Both the position numbers and the translations under genes were made by a program. The notes beneath the pieces were generated by a model. That model did no database searches, was not told where the DNA came from, and was given only the letters and a program-made list of their open reading frames with translations. A stretch of 64,000 nucleotides of DNA from Epiperipatus broadwayi (lineage: Eukaryota; Onychophora; Udeonychophora; Euonychophora; Peripatidae), in contig JAQFVV010000515.1 in NCBI GenBank assembly GCA_028023455.1, forward strand, positions 64,001 through 128,000, read 5' to 3'. Within the stretch, counting starts at the first letter, position 1, and every line of letters begins with the position of its first letter. Positions 60,865 to 64,000 of this stretch are shown one piece after another.

Positions 60865-60940
60865 ATAATAATAATAATAATAATGATGATGATGATGATG
60901 ATGATGAAGATGATGATGATAATAATAATAATAATAATAA
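60865..60940. repeat. Compound (AAT)n-(GAT)n-(AAT)n microsatellite
   Basis: aataat, then gatgatgat with one gaa, then aataat again; low-complexity frames across it (Asn/Asp or His/Tyr) are by-products. Confidence 0.95.
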
Positions 60941-61465
60941 ACAACACTCAAATCTTTGCTATCTATCAAGCGGCACAACTTTGATGAGAAATACTGTCTC
61001 ATTCATTGCTTCTCTAAGAAATACTTTGCTTCATCCAATAAGATATTTAATGTTATTTTACCTATAAAAATAATTAATTTGGGATTATTTTTTTGGTCAA
61101 TTAATTTAGAAAATGTTTAGAAGATATTTTTTTTTTTTTACAATGCATTATAAAATCGGTTTTTAAAGTTTAAACAATTTTTGATGCTTTTTTTTTTTAA
61201 GAAAACAAAATGCTTAAGAAAAAAAAAGATTAAATATGATTAAAGTCAATAAATTAATAAAAGTATGCTTTTTACGGTTTAGTCCAGTAATTGAGTAAAT
61301 GATTCGAGAACTAAAAGTTTCTGGAATATTCAAACTGTCATTCCTATGCTTGAGTATTCCATCTTCTTCTGTACAACTAACCATTATTTTTAATAAAACT
61401 ATGATTATTACTGAATGTTTTTTTAATTGTTCAATTTAAAATATATATAAAAAAAGATTATGAAA
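60941..61465. other. AT-rich flank, nothing recognised
   Basis: No coding or family signal. Confidence 0.4.
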
Positions 61466-61469
61466 AGAT

Positions 61470-61570
61470 ATCATTTTCAATCATTATCGATACTCTGCAG
61501 GATTAAGGTCTCTTCAAGTTCAATCCATCTTCTTCGATCTCTCGCCTCTCTTCTCCGCATAACGCAATAT
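61470..61570 (-). pseudogene. RTE-type LINE 3' tip
   Basis: atcattttcaatcattatcg, ctctgcaggattaaggtct and ttcaagttcaatccatctt are the extreme 3' end of the family (complement). It stops after about 100 bp, a severe 5' truncation. Confidence 0.7.
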
Positions 61571-61611
61571 AATCATATCTCAAAAATATTTGAAATGTAG
61601 TGACTAGATAT

Positions 61612-62010
61612 TTATCATCATCATCATCATCATTTTCAACCATTATTAATTCACTGCATGAGGAAGTTCTTTCTATATTATATCCAGTTTCTTCGTTTTC
61701 TAGCCTCTCTTCATATCAGTCCATCAAACTTCCTTCTTTCATCCATCCATCTTATATGTGGTCTTTTTCTAAATCTTTTAAGTTTCTTGTGAACCAGCTT
61801 AAGACTTCAAACTGTCTATCTAGTATAATTTCTTCTAGAAATATGTACAGCCAGATTTACTCAATTCTCTTAATTCTTTCAATAAAGTCAGTAACACCTA
61901 TTTGTTTTTTCATCCACGTATTTCGTTTTCGATCCCTTTTTTTATTCCTAACATACCTTTTCCCATACATTGATGAGTGGTCATTTTTATATTGCTCAGA
62001 TCCATAAGTA
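61612..62010 (-). pseudogene. RTE-type LINE 3' end, second adjacent copy
   Basis: (ATC)6 then ttttcaaccattattaattc, ccatccatcttatatgtggt, ctttttctaaatctttta and the same extended end as 48078-48475 (ttgatgagtggtc, attgctcagatccataag). Same orientation as the tip at 61470. Confidence 0.75.
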
Positions 62011-62319
62011 ATAAAAATATGTTTTTCTATCCTTGTTTCACTCTGTAGCTAATAAAAAAAAAAAATCGTAAATCACACCTCATTTTATATATAATATTGT
62101 AATGCAATATGTATGTGTGTGTTAAAAATGTAAAAAGACAACTTCAGTTGAATTTTCATTTTCTAGCTGACATTTCACTGCTATTGGAAGACATTCTTTT
62201 AAGATCAAATAATTGAAACTGACAACATTACAATAGTCAATTGCACGTTTCAGTTATTAGTATTATTTCTCTCATCAAAAGAAAACTTTAATTCTGTTAG
62301 ATTTTAAAAAGTAGGATCC

Positions 62320-62890
62320 AGCGTTGTTGCGATGGGTAACCTAAGGTATTTTTATATGCTTTCCAGTCTAATGCATAAACAGTGCTGGGACCTGCCATCA
62401 CTTCTAATAAGTTAAACTCTTTTAATTGAGTTCTTTTAAGTGGAAAAAAAAGACTTTTTAATTATCCATAGGTAACCAGATCTGCATTTAAAACTCGAGC
62501 TGATTTTTGTTTTTAAAAAACTGAATCTAAAAGCTTGTAAGGAGAATTCCTCACGCAATGACTGCGAGTATTATATAAAAAGATATTCGCATGATTAATT
62601 TGACAGATCTCGTCTCGAGTGATCAGAACTCTTAGTATCGAGTAGCTGAATCTTGAAGCTGTCGCAATCAGAAAAAATATTTTTAGTTCGAAAATCAAAA
62701 CTTCATATATTGATTTCTGAAAAATTCAATCATCAATCGTAAGATGACTTTATTTTATCTCATAAAAAATGTCAGACATATTTTCTTTCTCTCTATGCAT
62801 TTATACACATATGCTGTATATAAAAAAGATCTCACGGTGCAGAAGCAAATCTGACCCAAATAAAATAATTCCCGAGAGGCTTAGGATTTT
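62320..62890. other. CpG-richer patch, no gene recognised
   Basis: Many CG dinucleotides (agcgttgttgcgatgg, cacgcaatgactgcgag, agatctcgtctcgagtg, ttcccgagagg). No splice-compatible open frame seen; it could be a regulatory element or an unrecognised exon. Confidence 0.3.
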
Positions 62891-63417
62891 TCTTTTAGAT
62901 ATAGTTGGTCCATAGCTAATCCAGCTAACCATCCAATATTGATTGCTAAATGGATATCTAGTTACCCTTAATTAGAAGATAGCATATTTAGAAGGCTATT
63001 TTACCCTCTTTTTTGCTTTTGTTTATAAATATATTATCTTCTGGAGATTGAAAAAGAAAGCTTTTTATTAAGGTTTGTATCATTTTTAATTTTTGTTATA
63101 ACGTGCAGCCTCTATAGCCAACCTATCTAGCCATTTCAATTATTGATCAATAAAACGAATTCAAGAATAATACAAAATAAAAAAGCTGTTGAGTATCATC
63201 TTCTTCATTGTTTTTCTGACAAGTGATACAGTTAAAGCTTTTACATTGCATAAGACGACACTATTCACATATCATGTTGATGTCTTTGGTTCAAATCCAA
63301 ATTAAACTTGAAAAATCTTCAAACATTTCAATTCCTAGAATCGAACTCTATTGTTTGTTTATTTGTTTTTTTGAGAAACCCAATAACATTACATCTAAAA
63401 AAATTAAAATTAACTTC

Positions 63418-63419
63418 AA

Positions 63420-63500
<81 letters not shown>
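63418..63500. repeat. (AAT)n microsatellite at a SINE tail
   Basis: About 27 uninterrupted AAT units. A copy of the agttcataagaa SINE begins about 15 bp to the right with its 3' side toward the array. Confidence 0.95.
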
Positions 63501-63501
<1 letters not shown>

Positions 63502-63514
63502 GAATGATTTATTG

Positions 63515-63580
63515 TTCCAGAGTTCATAAGAAGTTTGAGTGACCAAAGCGACAGCGCTGGGCTGCATTCAACAATCCTTA
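63515..63580 (-). mobile_element. SINE, agttcataagaa family, copy 5 (5'-truncated)
   Basis: Only the 3' half: on the - strand cagcgctgtcgctttgg, tcactcaaacttct and tatgaactctggaac, then the ATT array. Confidence 0.55.
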
Positions 63581-64000
63581 AATATTTCGTAGCTTTAGTT
63601 TAAACAGTCTTGATTATTGGGGTTGTCATTTTGATTAATCGTGCCTGATGAAAACTCTATAGGCATATTCTAATAACGAGAAATTAATAATGATGAAATA
63701 AAGAACTATTAATCCAAACCCTTGCATAAATGAGAACTATGACCATTCTTGTCCAATGGAAACTAGATAAGTTTAGAGGGCAATCAAAAATGTGAGGGAT
63801 GTAAGATAGAATGAGCAATGGTGATCTGAAGAAAACAGTCCTACTTCGATTAAGCAAAATTTTTTATAGTTTTCTGTCTATACTTTTATCCTTTGCAGAT
63901 TCTCCAAAATAGTTATAAAAGCTGTCTAGTGAATCAACATCAATGATTTATGGGGAAAAAAAGTCTTTCACTTGCATTGAATTTTTACATTCTGACTATA
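63581..64000. other. AT-rich right edge, nothing recognised
   Basis: No feature supported. Confidence 0.4.

Noticed and set aside
63223-63567. Poly-Ile / poly-Tyr frames
   Set aside because: Produced by the (AAT)n array.
1-64000. CRISPR arrays, phage or bacterial operons
   Set aside because: The window has spliced exons, LINEs, SINEs and no regularly spaced repeats with unique spacers.

Overview
The window is animal nuclear DNA that is very AT-rich (about a quarter G+C by eye) and dominated by decayed transposable elements. It carries one recognisable gene: three 3' exons of an NR2E-group nuclear receptor on the + strand (2948-3174, 39811-39925, 42960-43192). They encode most of the ligand-binding domain. 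Splice phases match across two introns of 36,636 bp and 3,034 bp, and a stop codon and poly(A) signal follow. The DNA-binding domain must lie off the left edge. Such long introns, gt/ag splicing and non-LTR elements point to an invertebrate with a large AT-rich genome. One LINE C-terminus (about 46.9 kb, - strand) resembles lineages I associate with ticks and spiders. That is only a hint, and I cannot name the species.

Layout. 0.5-2.7 kb holds two LINE relics, followed by the first visible exon. The giant intron (3.2-39.8 kb) is a transposon graveyard. It contains LINE pieces of at least three lineages, a decayed hAT-like transposase (12.6-13.6 kb), a 1.8 kb TIR transposon with internal tandem repeats (14.8-16.6 kb), a perfect 125-bp-arm foldback (11.0-11.3 kb) and three kinds of tRNA-related SINE. 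The last two exons lie at 39.8-43.2 kb. The downstream flank (43.3-64 kb) carries three clustered tailed-tRNA elements, more LINE relics, a diverged 1.8 kb-offset direct repeat (48.8-51.4 kb), a BED-finger hAT relic (about 54 kb), a 647 bp imperfect palindrome (55.2-55.9 kb), and one unexplained exon-like open stretch at 60.4 kb.

Repeat families recur at several sites. (1) Tailed tRNA: a tRNA-like head (anticodon loop TCC or TAC, plus a variant), a short linker ending near tttgaca, and poly(A); eight copies, two with clear target-site duplications. (2) An agttcataagaa SINE with an ATT-rich tail; five copies, all on the - strand. (3) A Lys-tRNA-like SINE whose best copy is bracketed by about 45 bp inverted ends; three copies. 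(4) A gagcacagactttca foldback family at four sites. (5) An RTE-type LINE ending in GAT repeats. (6) A second LINE lineage. CpG dinucleotides are nearly absent from the repeat deserts and locally restored in exons and a few unannotated patches.

No complete gene, functional tRNA or rRNA gene, CRISPR array or operon-like arrangement is present. All similarity calls come from reading translations by eye; no database search was run.
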